64,000 bases of DNA from Metopolophium dirhodum (lineage: Eukaryota; Arthropoda; Insecta; Hemiptera; Aphididae): positions 13,488,134 to 13,552,133 of the forward strand of contig NC_083564.1 in assembly GCF_019925205.1 (NCBI RefSeq). Direction: 5' to 3'. Positions 46,477-59,648 of the stretch are shown here, piece after piece. A program made the position numbers and the translations under genes. The notes beneath the pieces are model-generated. The model was not told where the DNA came from, ran no database searches, and worked only from the letters and a program-made list of their open reading frames with translations. How positions within the stretch are numbered: position 1 is the stretch's first letter; each line of letters starts with the position of its first letter.

Positions 46477-49400
46477 CTGCTCGACAAGACACACATGTAA
46501 AAGTGTAAGTATTGCGTACAAGAGTTTGTCATTGTAGTGGTAAATGTAGAAAATGTTTTCGAACTGTTTGATCGGACGAACACTCAAATACCTACACACT
46601 GGTATAATATTATGTGCTTTGAAGGTGGCACATTCGCGGATTATTACATAACGTTATCGTATAAGAGAACAGAAAACCCGCAGCATAATATAATATCCGT
46701 TTTGCAGTAGAAACACGCAATATGGCAAATTTGCGTTCAGCAGAATCGACGTTGTGGTGTTGGCTTTGATATTATTAGAGCGAATCGACCCGTCATCAAA
46801 TTTAAAGGCAGGACAAACTATATAGTATATTATTTGAGGCAACCCGTGGGATTTTATTAATATATATTCGCTTAAAGCGAGATATAAATGTGTAAACTAT
46901 TGGTATTTTACAACGCTCATAAACTGCCTTTAAAATTTAAATAGCAATAATAAAACCTATGAAATACCCTGGATAATATCGTTACCTTTAAATTTAATAA
47001 TAGATAAATTCACTATTATATCAAACATATCAACACGCCATGTTCTGTCACGTGTGTAAGGCGAACACTAGTAATATCTTTTTTATATCATCTAATACTA
47101 GTATTTGCTAATTTTATACTAATATAGGTACGCGTAATATTGTATGTATCCAAAAATTACATAATTATGATACTCGCTGACCAAATATGTTGTAAATGAG
47201 ATAATAATATGACAATTTTCCATAATACATTTATTTGGCTGCTACTCGACGTTTTAAACATCTAAATTCTAAACAGTAATAACTAATAAGCTAATAGTAT
47301 AATTTATTAAAAAGTGTCGACGCGTTTCAATAACATATAATATTAATATTATTATGTATTATGATCACACGGCGGTATGGATAGGCATTTTCGGTACACC
47401 ACTGCCATTGTCAGTTTGTCCGTTATCATAACACAAAATGATGGGTAACAAAATATTATTATGTTGCTTTTTTTTATAATTAGCTTATTAAACTTATTCA
47501 TAAAAATATTAAAATATATAATACATTATTTTATTATAAAATTATTATTTGTTTGTGTGTGTGTGTTTAGATTATTGTAGAAGAAATACGGTCACCACTA
47601 TGATGACAGGAAAAAATTAATGTTTTAAAAATTGTAATTGATCCAGACATTTGAAGACGGACTGTGGCCTAGATTCCCTCACTATTATATTATATATAAG
47701 TACCGTATATAGTCAAGAGTGGATCCTAGGGGTTGGCTAAGGGGAGACACAGCCGTTTTTTTTCATTTTCTCTAGTTTGAACCGTTAGAGCATTGTGATG
47801 GAGTTTTTTTCTCAATAAAAAAAAAAACTTTAATACACTTTGTTGCTAGGTAGGTATAATAGTGGAATTTAGAAGTTAGACTATATGAATTGATAGAGCT
47901 GAAAAACTTTTTCTTCGTCATCGGACTTTTGAAAGACTTTGCAAGATTTACGACGGGTCAACAATATTGGAATGTGCTAATATCAGTCGTGGTTAAATAA
48001 TGTACCCACATAGAAATTAAAGTACCTATATTAACGGAAATAAAATAAATCGTTTAGTTATTAAAATGAATAGTAATATTAAAATAACCCTATAAAAACT
48101 ACTGTAACATATTATTCACTACAGCAAGGAAAACAATAATAATTTAAAATCATTCATTCAACATACCAAATAATTTATACTACTTATAACTTCTTCTGTT
48201 TTTTATTCATAGATCACTGACGATATAAGACAGCGTATATAACCTATAAGTGTACAACGTATAATATAGAGTTTTAACTCTTAAATCTTAATAACAATTA
48301 TTATTTGCGCCTTTCGTAGAGACTTATAGTTTATATTTTATTATCAGGATATTAAATCAATAAAGTCAAGTAACATTTAGTAACTTATTTACTTATATTA
48401 TATTAGTCATTAATATTAATCTATAAATATTAATAATTTGTAAAAATATTCAATGTAAAATAAATACTAGATTCAATTTTACGTCAATTTTATATTTTTG
48501 TAAAACCATTTTTAAGAACTATTATCCTTAATACAAACATTTAATAACTAAGAAACTACTCATTCAAATTTTGAATTAGGTACATAAAAATGTTCAACAA
48601 ATAATCTACTAAGTAATTTACAGAAAAAACAAGGGCTTCTCATTTAAAAAATCAGAGGTTTGTACTTGTTACAATATAGGTCACTCCTTAAGTAGTACAA
48701 CAAAATTCAAGAATTTGAGTATATTATATATTATGATCTTTGAGTATATTAAAAAATTTCCAAAAATAAAATGTTAATGCAATCATTATTAAAAGAAAAA
48801 TGGGGATGAGTATGTTTGGTGAATCACTCTGTATATATAGGTTTTACATAAAACTGATTTTACCACTTATACGAAAGTATAATCTTAAATGCAAAGCAGG
48901 CCACGTAATTCATACTCGCGATGTGGTACTCTCTCAAATTGAAAATGTATTTTTTCCAAACCTTAATCGTTTGAATTTAAAATAAAAATTCTCAAACGAT
49001 TTTTACTTTAGTTTCATTAGTGTAACTACGTTGGCCAACCGAAAACAAATACCCGCCCGTACTGTTATCAACATTTGCCGTTAGCAAAACGCAAGTTTGC
49101 TCTTCCGAATAAATTATAATACAACATACATATGTATTTCACGTCCTCTTTTCGCAGAAGTAAAATTGGCACGGACCGTTTTATTTTCTGGGACATTAAC
49201 ATTGATCGATATCACTATCGCATAATATAATTTGTATTACCCCATTTTGTTCTTTTCACAAAGACGATAATATTATATAAATATAATTGAAAACGATTAA
49301 ATCACTATTATTATTTTATATTGGACTTACTCACTAATTAAATTCTACATTAATAATTAATTTAAAAACTTAAAATGATTAAATTGGTACTAAACAAAAT

Positions 49401-52330
49401 GTTGTATTGACATACTTTGGTCTGTGATTTTACAAATCATAATTAAAAGTTTAAATCAAAAAATAAATGTAATATCTTCAATTAGGTGATTACAAGACAA
49501 CTGACAACTTTCGAAGCTGTTTTTTTTCACTTATTCGCTTCGCTTTGTTCACCACGACGCGGGATATTGGTGTATTAAATTTGAAAGCAATTTAATATAA
49601 ATCATTTCATAAGAAAAATGATTCTGGGCCGAATTTGGTTAAACCGCTTGCTGATATTTATTCAATATTTTTCAACAGCTGTCGTCAATCTGTTCTTATA
49701 CGTCTTGAATGTATAACCATTGAGAAAATCACAGTTAGCCACGGCATCTGTTTTGCAATTATTGATATAATATCACATTTATTTATATTAAATTAAAATT
49801 AATATTAGGTATTGTAAAATCAATCCCATTCAAATAAACAATGGGTACCATTTCACTGTATATAATTAATAAAGCATTATATATATTATGTTTTGTATTC
49901 AATAATTGTGTACATTTTGAAAGTAATTCATACAACTAATATTGTTTAATTATAGGCTAATGAAATAAAACAACTGATTCATTAAAAATATGGGTTGGAT
50001 TGCAAATGTGATCTGTGAACAAATCAGTTATATTATATTATGCACAATTTAAAATTCACAATCGAAACACTGATTTTCTAGATGTAACTATCCATTAAAA
50101 TAACTAATTGTTTTTAATCAAATACAACAAAACTTTATCACAAATATTATACTATATAGGTAACTATAATACTTGGGTCTGTCAAAAAAAAGTTACATAC
50201 ATATTTTTTTTCTAAATTTATTTTTTTTTCAAATAGGTATCGATCTAAAAATTTGACGGATTCACATTTTCACTCAATAAATATTTTTCAGTATAATTGG
50301 AAATACAAATTTTGTTTTATGAAGTAATTTCTGCCGTTACAAATGTGCATGCTAAGCCTACATTGTATTTAAATAACACAGTAAAACTTGACTAACAATA
50401 TTCTAATGAATTTTCATTTATAACTTGTATATTGTATATGTTTAATGTTTATCATAAATATAAAATAAACTAGACATGGCATACTCATAACTTCGCAGTA
50501 ATATAAAATATAAAAACATTTTAAAATTAATATTAATTTTATAAATGTATTATACAGTTTTTATAGTTTTCCATTCTACAACAATTATTAACGATATTCA
50601 CAATATTTTGTTTTTAATTCAATAATATTAATGTTAACAAGTTAAATATATTATTATGTTTTAACGTTCTTTGTTTACAATAATAATTGATCAGTGCCAC
50701 ATAAATTGGTCATAATTTTCGGCGATTCTCCGAAACATTTTTAACAGAATCAAAATAACGTCAATCTTTTCAATTATTTTAATAATAAATAAGGAAACGT
50801 ATTAAAACGATCCATTCCCACTGCTAATTAATTATCAAATTATGTGTTGCATAATACAGTATTATACTGTTGAATTTAAACAGTATAATTTACATCACTG
50901 AATCAGAATAACTAAATATATTATGTGTTTCGGTAATTGAATAACCGATTTCTGTATTTAATATTATATTGATATCGTTTTAGTTTCTAGCATAGTAAAC
51001 ACAATTCATATAATACATCAATACGATTATTTAATTCACATTTATTCAGTTTTCTGTTCTAAAAGTAAAATTTATCCACTTTATCTCTTCGAGTGGATTT
51101 GAAACTGAATTGAATAACTTATAGTACTGCCATTGACATTATGCTAAAATATTATTTATTCCAAGAGTAATACTTGAATTATTTCAAATTTACATAATTT
51201 ACATGATTTAATATTTGTTAATACTTATTTCCATTTCAATGGTAATCGTTTTCCTTCAAATTATTACAGCACCTATCCCTGAGATTAAATATAATAATTA
51301 TTAATTTATAAATAATAATAAACAATATTATAATTCGATTTACTTTTAAATTATATTTCTTCGTGATTTAAAATAGTTGTTTTAGAACATAAAAACGTTA
51401 TACTTAACTAAAATATATATAGTATTTAAGACCTTAAGTAATTATTTAAATTGTAAATCATTCCCAAAGTGTTCTTCAGATAATTTAATATGGCAAGAAT
51501 TCAAAAAAACTAACCTATACTCCACATAAATAAATATGGATTATATTAATATAATATATAGACTATTATATAGTCTACTTATTCGGGAATTTTGATTATC
51601 TATGTATCATTTACAATTCAAAATGTTTATGCTTGGTAAATATTTTGAAAGATAACACTAGTAAGTAGTAATAATCTTAAAAATTGGTATCGTTTTTAAA
51701 AACAATTTTTTACTTAATTTAAAATCACTATAAAACAAAATGTTTGAAAAAATTACAATTATAACTATTTTCATCATTATAATTCTTAAAGTTTTTTTTA
51801 CATTTTTTAATTACAATATTATAATGACGGTTGTTAAAGTTTTGATGAGTGGAGTAGTGCACCTTCATTTCACACATTTAAACTTCAAATACTTATAAGT
51901 TATAACCATCTAATCAATAATAAAATTCATTTTTTAATATATCTATACATCGAAAGCCTCAGATCAAAATTCTAATTGGAATATTAAACTTCAATATATA
52001 CTGCAGTACAAAAAAGTAAAAAATAATGACGATACAAAATTTTTGTTTTGCAGTGGCTTCAAATAATATGAAAAAAACTCTTCAAAATTGTTAATCATTT
52101 TTGAGAAAATAAGAGGAAACTGCTATAAGAATCATGCTGTACGTACGTTGAATATCAAACGGGAAATTTGGATATTATAATTTTAAGTACGTACAAAATT
52201 CAAGTCTATCTGACCATGAAATATTAATTCAAAAATGTACGTAGGTACTACTTTATTTTTTTCATACTTAATTAATGACTCCAAATTTAAATTTAAGGAC
52301 GTTACTTGTGTTTATTAAATATGTGCTCAC
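46477..52330 (-). other. Intron between exons A and B (5.85 kb)
   Basis: AT-rich, no exon recognised. Contains one end of the 'GAATCACTCTGTATA' repeat family (48550-48835) and scattered microsatellites such as (GT)n near 47553-47564. Confidence 0.75.
48550..48835 (+). repeat. Dispersed repeat ending TTGGTGAATCACTCTGTATA, copy 1
   Basis: AAGAAACTACTCATTCAAAT with TTTACAGAAAAA near the left part and GTTTGGTGAATCACTCTGTA at the right end. The same terminal word appears inverted at 60541-60565 (ACAGAGTGATTCACCAAGCA), and the internal AACTACTCATTC block appears near 61040. Shorter matches to the end (CACTCTGTATA) occur at 16373 and 38570. Confidence 0.6.
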
Positions 52331-52467
52331 TTGTATTAGATCTCCTAAATGATGACCTGGTGCCACGAGTTTTATAAAGCAGACGAATGGCAACTTGTCG
52401 GGTTTCGGGCGATGTAATTCGAATTCGTACGTTTTTCCGACATCTCCATAATAAGTTCGATTGCACG
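52331..52467 (-). CDS. Exon A (most 5' confident exon): start of first CUB-like module
   Basis: The reverse strand shows an acceptor ending TTGTTACAG, then 2 bases completing a split codon, then CNRTYYGDVGKTYEFELHRP and 25 more residues ending GDLIQ, followed by the donor GTGAGC. The cysteine, the aromatic-rich YY, a strand-like YEFEL and a second cysteine (FVCFIK) look like the first strands of a CUB module; N-R-T is a glycosylation sequon. The exon is 137 nt. It starts with 2 bases of a split codon and ends on a codon boundary, matching exon B. Because it begins mid-codon and there is no signal peptide, at least one further 5' exon must exist. It does not appear as a long ORF because it has no internal ATG. 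Confidence 0.8.
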
Positions 52468-52850
52468 CTGTAACAAAAAAAAGAAAATTACTTTAGTATG
52501 CGGTCGAAAATATTAGTCAGTACCAATATGACAAAATATTATAATGAACCTTCCGTATCGGGTAAGAACTCATAGTCCATAGGCATAATGCAAAGTGGCA
52601 TAGATCACTCGTATGATGTTATTATAATGTATTATTATCATCGACACGTCTAGACGCGTCGTTACGATTGTCGAAAACGAAAACCTTCGTACACCGACAT
52701 AATAATAATAAATCAAAACCAGGCCAGGGTAGCTTTTTAAGGAAACTGTCTGGCGGATTACATAAAACTACATGCGCGGCGGCGGTAATAAGTACCGTTC
52801 GTTGTATAGCTCGTACTGCAGCTGACGCGTAACAGAGTAATAAAGTTTAC

Positions 52851-52968
52851 AAGCTAAAGCAGTTATAATTTTTGCGGGTAAAAGCATGAAATGCAATTTA
52901 TATCTCGGACAATACACGAAAGATTCAATGTTATATTCGGAACAATGTTTCGGTTTCGTGCATGTCAT
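52851..52968 (-). CDS. Weak candidate for the missing signal-peptide exon
   Basis: A minus-strand frame opens with ATG at 52968 (a second in-frame ATG at 52887) and reads through a hydrophobic stretch LHFMLLPAKIITALA before a GTAAAC donor. If spliced there it ends one base into a codon, which is exactly the phase exon A needs, and gives ...ALA-S-CNRTYY, a plausible signal-cleavage context. Against it: the hydrophobic core is short and contains Lys, the donor is mediocre, and the upstream 27 residues are not signal-like. The phase agreement has a one-in-three chance of being accidental. Treat as a lead only. Confidence 0.2.
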
Positions 52969-54879
52969 GCAACAGCAGCTTAATCTCGTTTAACAAAAAG
53001 AAGAGAGCAGGGTAAAATAAAAACGTCATCGCTTATTATATACGGCTGACAGTCCAATGAAATATGTTTCAACAAATTTGCGCAAACAAATCATCAGTTG
53101 AACAGAAAACTTTACAGTAGTACCCTATAAATATCTGAAAAAATATAATATTATTACCCAAAATTACCAACAACTGGAGTAAACGTCCAAGTGTGGGGTG
53201 CGTCGTGTACCTATACCAAACACGATTTGTGCACAAACACGCCAATCACGTTCAATTATCTATTGAAAAGTTTTAGAGTAGAAAAAAAAAGCAACTTCGA
53301 CAATAATAATCGTATTTCGACATAGGTATGGTATTATAATATAATGTAGACTGTGCGGGTTACCTATAATAAGTACTCGAAAATCGTCGTGAAAAACATG
53401 TTTTCCCTTCGAACGCACAATCGTTATTGTTATTAATAAAAACTCCTCGCAGGTACCTACACGCGATTTAAAAAGCGAAAAGTTTTTCCGAGTGGTTTTA
53501 CAGCTGCAGCGAACAACGGCGGCGTTAGTACCTACACGTAAAGGTAGGTATACACATTTGTATATTCAAATTGATACAATACGTGTAACAGTAAAGTTAC
53601 GGTGATGTATTATTTAATAGCGACGGCTGACAAGTTTATATTACTGCAGTAGTTCCTTTTCTTTTCTGCAAATAGCTATGTGTAGAATAAAATAATTGGT
53701 TCCGCGACGACCGTCGTCCGTATACATTCAGCGGATATAAACAAAACGTGTTGGTTGTAAGACGTATATATAGAGACGTGTAACATTATTATTCCCAACA
53801 TCGGGAAATATGTAAAACCATTTTTAGACAGTTCGTGGGCGGATTATATTTTCACATATTATTATTATAACGAGCCGGTGGTGATATTATTACATTTAAA
53901 GACATCTCGGCTGTCTATTTGCTCGCGGTAAATCGTTGCTCATTATACAATAATAATAATTTATTCAATTGAATGAAACGGGCCGATGCCTGCAATAGAA
54001 CAAATAGTTTATAAATAATTAGAGAACAATATCACAGAAGAACTATAACATTAAATGTAATAAGTACCTATTTTTACATGATATGTTATAACATTTACAA
54101 CGAGTATCTTAAATATTATAATAATACCATTTTTAGGCGCACACAGTATTACATATATGATGTAAACGTTGCAGTTCATGTGATCATTTAAATATTTAAT
54201 ATCTACCTTAAAGATGAGAAGAAAAATTCAACTCTCGTCGAGAGCTTATTGCACAGAGCCATGCCCTAGAATTGGTGAGTTTTTGAAAAATGTTGTGCCG
54301 TGTACTGATATATACAAAACATGGACGTAGAACGGCTGTTGAAGGTTGCGATATTAAAAGGAATACAATTTGTTACGATTTAATACAATTTATTTACAAT
54401 AGAACAGGGACATCAGTGGTACAATTAATTAACTTAAAAATAAAAATTATATCAGCTAGTTCACGTCTGGAAGATGAGGCTGGAATGTTTAGAGAGGACA
54501 CCTAATTTTGTGTACTGCAATCGTGGTATAATCATAAGTATATAGATAATATACTGTTAAAAGAACTTACACAGAAATAGCGTTATGAACAATTATTCTT
54601 CAACACAATATATATGCGTGCACGAAAAATGTCCCTACAAACGATATGTAGAGCGTTTTGTGACGAAACAAAATCATATCAATAACGACATTACATACTC
54701 GAGATACATCAGTACAACAATAGTATACCGCATATACCTACAGCACATTATATGATTACACAGGTGGTACTTTTCGCCAGACCGCGGGTTTTACAACTTA
54801 CAAGCCATATTCCGTCCAAAGGATTACGGCCGTTTGCCCTCGCGTAATTTATTCATCAACTGCGGACGAATTATAATTT

Positions 54880-55400
54880 ATAATTGCTTTATGTCACGAC
54901 CGCCGCGCCGCTTTGCACCCGAGAAATCACAGCCAGCCCCCCCCCCCCCCATCACAACCGCCACCGCCAAATATACCTAATGCGATCGAGCGCGTGTTTT
55001 TTGGCTCCGTCGCGCGGACCATCACCACCGCCGCCCCGAAACTTAACCCACATAACATTTACATAACAAACGTCGTGTAAAAGTACACATCGAGAACAGG
55101 TACCTACGATATTTCAATAAACATTCCGCACAGGCGTTGTGCTCGAAGCGGGCGCATTACCATAATTATTATTATTATTAGCGCGCGAGGCGATCTTCGG
55201 TCGACTGAAATAGCGTTGTCGTAGCGTACCTATATAATATGTTTATGTATATTATGTATATTATTATTATTATTATTATTATTTACGCGAACGCCACACC
55301 GAAGACGACCGCATTGCGTCTCGCACGGTGCCAAAGCCAAACCGAAGTTTTCTGCACCTCGCGGGTACGGTTCGACCCTGCTAGTACACTGTAATACGCG
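54880..55400. promoter_or_regulatory. GC-rich island upstream of the CUB gene; possible promoter region
   Basis: CpG-dense DNA (GACCGCCGCGCCGC, CGATCGAGCGCGTG, GCGCGCGAGGCGATC, GAAGACGACCGCATTGCGTC) about 2.5 kb upstream of exon A on the minus-strand gene. Its location suits a transcription start, but no signal-peptide frame that joins exon A in phase with a hydrophobic core was found in it. Confidence 0.3.
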
Positions 55401-58400
55401 TATATGTCTAGATCAAAGCACAATATTATACCATATTATAATGCACAATATCATATTATTAAAATCGCAGTGAATGTTCAATAAATGTTTTGGACGTGGT
55501 TAAAATGCGAGCACACGTATAGGTGGACGTCTGTGAATTGCCGCCCGCGCACACGTAGCTGTGCCTGAAGGTGCTTAGCATCCCCACGACATCATAACAC
55601 TACCCTCCCCCACGTTTGTTTTGAACTAAAATATTTTAAATATTATATTTCAGTACTATATTGAAAATATTGTATATTATTATTATTGCGTACGGTAAAT
55701 TATTTTTGCGCATAGGTATAACATTAAATGTCAGTTTATTATTCTCAAAAATAATATTATTTCTGTGTAATATATTAGTAATAACTAACGGCAGTAGTGG
55801 AACTGACCGAAGTAAAACACACACATAAGTAATGAAAAACACTTTGTTATATGTCCTAGGTTTGACTAATGGCCTAAAAGCCATGTGACTTCGGTTGTGT
55901 GAGTAGACAGCCATACGCCTGCACTACGGGAATATAATATTTACAAATTGTATTTAAATAACTATACCTATATTATGTTAAATTTACTCATTTTGATAAA
56001 GCATTACGAAATTATTTTTTAATTTAACAAAAAATTCAGTGATAAACTGTTTCCAAAATTGTGTTTGGGTATAGTTGTTTGGGGGTGGGAGGAGGAAAAT
56101 TCACGGCCACTTCGTGTTAAATATTGTAGCATTCCCAAGGTTTAGATCAAATATACGCCTATGAGAAGGGTGGTACGGTAGAGACGTCGGAGAGACACGA
56201 TTTTTGTGAAAACAGCAGTACACACGTTTGACGACGAATTTCCGACTGCACTTCGTGAAGAAGATGCCCATAGTCGATGGGTTTAAGGTTTAACACGACT
56301 ATAAAATCGAGGTGTTTATTTGTATTTTTATCACTCGTGCTCCTCCTCTCTAGAGAACCCTGTATATTACAAGTAAAATAAAATATTTATTTATGTTCCT
56401 ATACACATACGGCAACAGGTGCACCATGTAGTTGCATCAGCATCAGTAGAAGAACTGCACTGGCGTCGTGCACTCGTGTTATACATATCTACACGTCTAC
56501 ACGTAAACGTATATTATGCCGAAGCGAGGGGGGGGAGGGGGTCGTGTTGCGGATCGTGTATACAAGTCGCCCTTATAACCGGCATGATACCTATGTACGT
56601 ATATATTAGGGGTGGAACTGTATATAGAACGCCGGTATTGGTGAAATATACGATTTGAAGGGGTTGTGTACCTATATATATATACGTGACTTAACCGGCG
56701 GCGATGTAAACCGATTATGGCGGGGGAAGCGCCTTTTATGTTTCCGGATAATAGTAATATAGAAAACAAAATATATATATGCCAACTTTACGTGTAGGTA
56801 GGTATCGTATACACGGCAATATATTATTATATAAAACGTTACCGGGAAAAAACATCACCGCACACGCGTCTCGGGAGGATTTAACGTGAGTCAAAATCGT
56901 ATATAATAATATTATATACGGGGGTATAGTCGCGTTCGCATAATAATAATAATAATAATATGTGATATTATAATAATATAAAACGCTCTATAAGCAAGGC
57001 GTATCCACAGTGGGTGTGTAATATGGCGATATCCGTCCGTGTTCAATATAATACAATAATATTATAATATGCATATATGTATAGGTATGTGCTGACCGCG
57101 ATATAATGTGACGTGATTGATGATGACGTGGTCGACTGAACGTATATAGGAAGGTAAATGAAATACGCGCTTACACCAGGACGGCGATTTTATATTATTA
57201 TTATTATCATCGAAGCGTCGAGTGCCCCGGAGTAGAGTTACCTACACCACCGCCCCCACCAGTGTATATATATATATATACGCGTGGCGTTAATTGAATT
57301 ATTATTGCCACCGTCGCCGGTGTCGGGTGGTCGGTTATATAGTGCGTGTGTCGTAAATAATATAAAATATATATATATATATGTGTATTATGTATGTATA
57401 TGAATAGTGTATACAGTATATGCGTATATAATATATTAATGAACACTACGAAACGTTTCACACCGTTGCGGTACATATATATGTATATATATTATAGGTA
57501 TTTGTCAGGTTCGTAAATTAAACCCATGTACCTATATGTACGGGGACGTGAAATAATTACACGATTGCAATGACGCGTATTACATAATATATAATATCGT
57601 ACATAATATATCATTTATGGTGTATATGCATCATATATAAATGTATCATATAGCATATAGATGACGAGCAGATTTCAATAACGACAAGAGTATAATATTA
57701 TTGTGTTGTGCGTGAGTATAATACTTATTGTTATATACCGCAGTTAAGGGGTGGTACCTACACTCCGGAGTACATATAGAACCGAGAATTGCTTGCCGTT
57801 AATTCGTCTACGACATCCAATTCGTAAATTAAAGAATATGCAATTTTGATTACCCAATTATTTTCGAAAAATTTTCGCTTTTTATGATATGTCATTTTTA
57901 GACATAATTTTTATTTACATTATATAATATACATCACGAGCTTCGAATAGAGTTAAAGTTCCTATACTAAAGGCGTATTGGGATAACTTTACGCTGAAGG
58001 CGTAGATACCTGATGAAGTGTAATATAATAATAATATTTTTCAATGGCTCTTATTGCAGAGTAATATCACTAGATAATTCCTCTACTCGCGTTCTTCTTG
58101 TCACTTTTTTTCCTCCCCATGATCTAATTTACTTACTATATTTATTTATATAGATTGCAAATAAAAAAAAATGAAAAATCTCACCAACAGTCTACCAATG
58201 CAATAGTTAGGATAGGTAGTGAAGCTTAAATTTATTATTTTTAGCATTAAATATTAAATCAATATGTCGGATAACCAGGGTGTATGGATTACATATTAAC
58301 GCACAACAAGATTTAAACTTTTTAGCCTAAATTGAAAATAATAATGCAGAAAAAACTAACAGGCGAACGAGTGTCAATTGAATAACTTGAATGTTTAGCA

Positions 58401-59182
58401 CATTTTTTTCGAAAAACTAAAAGTAAATAGGCAAATTCCAAGAAATCCCATTTCAAATTATTGCTGCAAACCAATTAAAAAAGTCCGGAATCTCAAGAGT
58501 CCAACTTATTTAAGCAAATGATAAAAATTCGTCTGAAAAACGATACAGGATATATTTAAAAAAACTAAACACTGTACGAAAGACAAAAATAAATATTATT
58601 TTTTTACTTATTCAAATAAACAAAATGAAAGCCTAAATAAATATAAACAATAGAATATGACCAAAATATTCGGAATAATTTCTATAATTAGGCTTTTTTG
58701 TATAAAAAACAAAAACATGAGAGTATTTTTAACTCAATCCACAGATATATTATTTTATTTATTTTACAACAATAATAATATATGCAAATAATGCTTTATA
58801 TTATGTTAATCTGTTCTCTGGTCATAACTATGGATTTTTTCGGGATTCTCAACCCCCCCCCCCCCACCCTTCTGGTCACCCATTACGTATGCAGTGCATA
58901 TTATATAATATTTAGGTGTGGTCCTTGCGTCCACGTCCACATTTTGCAAACGTACATAATCACAAACGGCATTGTTATAAAACAATTATATAGACAATGA
59001 CTAAAAACTGTATGCACATAATTTGAAGATTTACGTCAAATGTATGCTGTTTAAGAGTAGGTAGATCTTATGAAACGCCCTTACAAGCGATTGCAAACTT
59101 TTTTTTCCATAGTATCGACGACGTTGCACATTACTTCGACAGAGCCACCATAAGTTATCAATCAAAAAGTAATAAATACAAC

Positions 59183-59648
59183 CAGGCCTGACAACAAATT
59201 TTGGGCCCACTAAGGACAATTCTTACAATGTCTGGTTAAGGTTAACAGACACTTAACCGGCCGAATTCTGACGCTAATAAAATCTGTTATCAGTCGGCTA
59301 GCGTTAACCGATACTTTACCGGACATTGTAAGAACGGCCCTAAATGTTTTTTCGGGACTTATATAAAACTTCCAATAATAAAATACAACTCACTCACAAG
59401 TATCTCATACACGATAATTATTTCTAGAAATCTTAGTTAACCCATAGCTCAAAATATCAAAATTACTAATATATATTAGTCATTTTGATAAAATATTATC
59501 ATACATTTTGATAAAATATTTTATTAACATAAATAAACTTAATATAAAAATTTCAAAAATTATAAATTCGTTACAACGGGCCTTTAAAATAGCCGGGCCC
59601 CTGTACTCTAGATTCAACCCTCCCCCCTTGTGGGGATTGGTGGCCCTG
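59183..59648. mobile_element. Possible hAT-like element with a nested MITE
   Basis: Left end CAGGCCTGACAACAAATTTT, right end (reverse complement) CAGGGCCACCAATCCCCACA: termini agree at 8 of the first 12 positions. Flanks AATACAAC and CATAGAAC agree at 6 of 8, compatible with an old 8-bp duplication. The interior contains GGGCCC words close to each end and the nested element at 59213-59340. No transposase. Confidence 0.4.
59213..59340. mobile_element. Near-palindromic Tc1/mariner-type MITE, 128 bp, TA flanks
   Basis: Left AGGACAATTCTTACAATGTC, right reverse complement AGGGCCGTTCTTACAATGTC, continuing TGGTTAAGGTTAAC against CGGTAAAGTATCGGTTAAC. The two arms cover much of the element. TA lies immediately outside both ends (59211-59212, 59341-59342), fitting a TA target-site duplication. 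Confidence 0.75.

Larger units (their letters stand above)
18889..52467 (-). other. Multi-exon gene: multi-CUB, LDLa, single-pass membrane protein (LEV-10-like architecture), 5' end missing
   Basis: Eleven exons join in one reading frame of about 912 codons plus stop. In this entry and the exon entries, residue 1 is the first cysteine of exon A (52331-52467). Modules in order: CUB-like 1 (about 1-140), canonical CUB 2 (about 158-316), CUB-like 3 (about 317-500), CUB-like 4 (about 505-690), CUB-like 5 (about 694-803), LDLa (812-846), membrane helix (about 857-878), cytoplasmic tail (879-912). Numerous N-x-S/T sequons and paired cysteines fit a glycosylated ectodomain. CUB modules are beta-sandwiches that bind proteins or ligands; LEV-10 and Neto/SOL proteins use CUB-LDLa ectodomains to cluster or modulate ionotropic receptors at synapses. 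Intron lengths downstream of exon A are about 5.9 kb, 14.4 kb, 1.15 kb, 5.0 kb, 224, 255, 878, 238, 654 and 2244 bp. The family role is inferred from domain order only. I do not assign a symbol. Confidence 0.9.

Noticed and set aside
54966..55047. MVRATEPKNTRSIAL frame with a phase-1 GTATAT donor as the missing first exon
   Set aside because: Phase fits exon A, but the peptide has no hydrophobic signal core and the GC-rich context yields open frames by chance.
55636..55914. 92-codon minus ORF with a hydrophobic stretch as signal exon
   Set aside because: No donor in the phase needed by exon A near the hydrophobic segment and the frame is AT-driven downstream.
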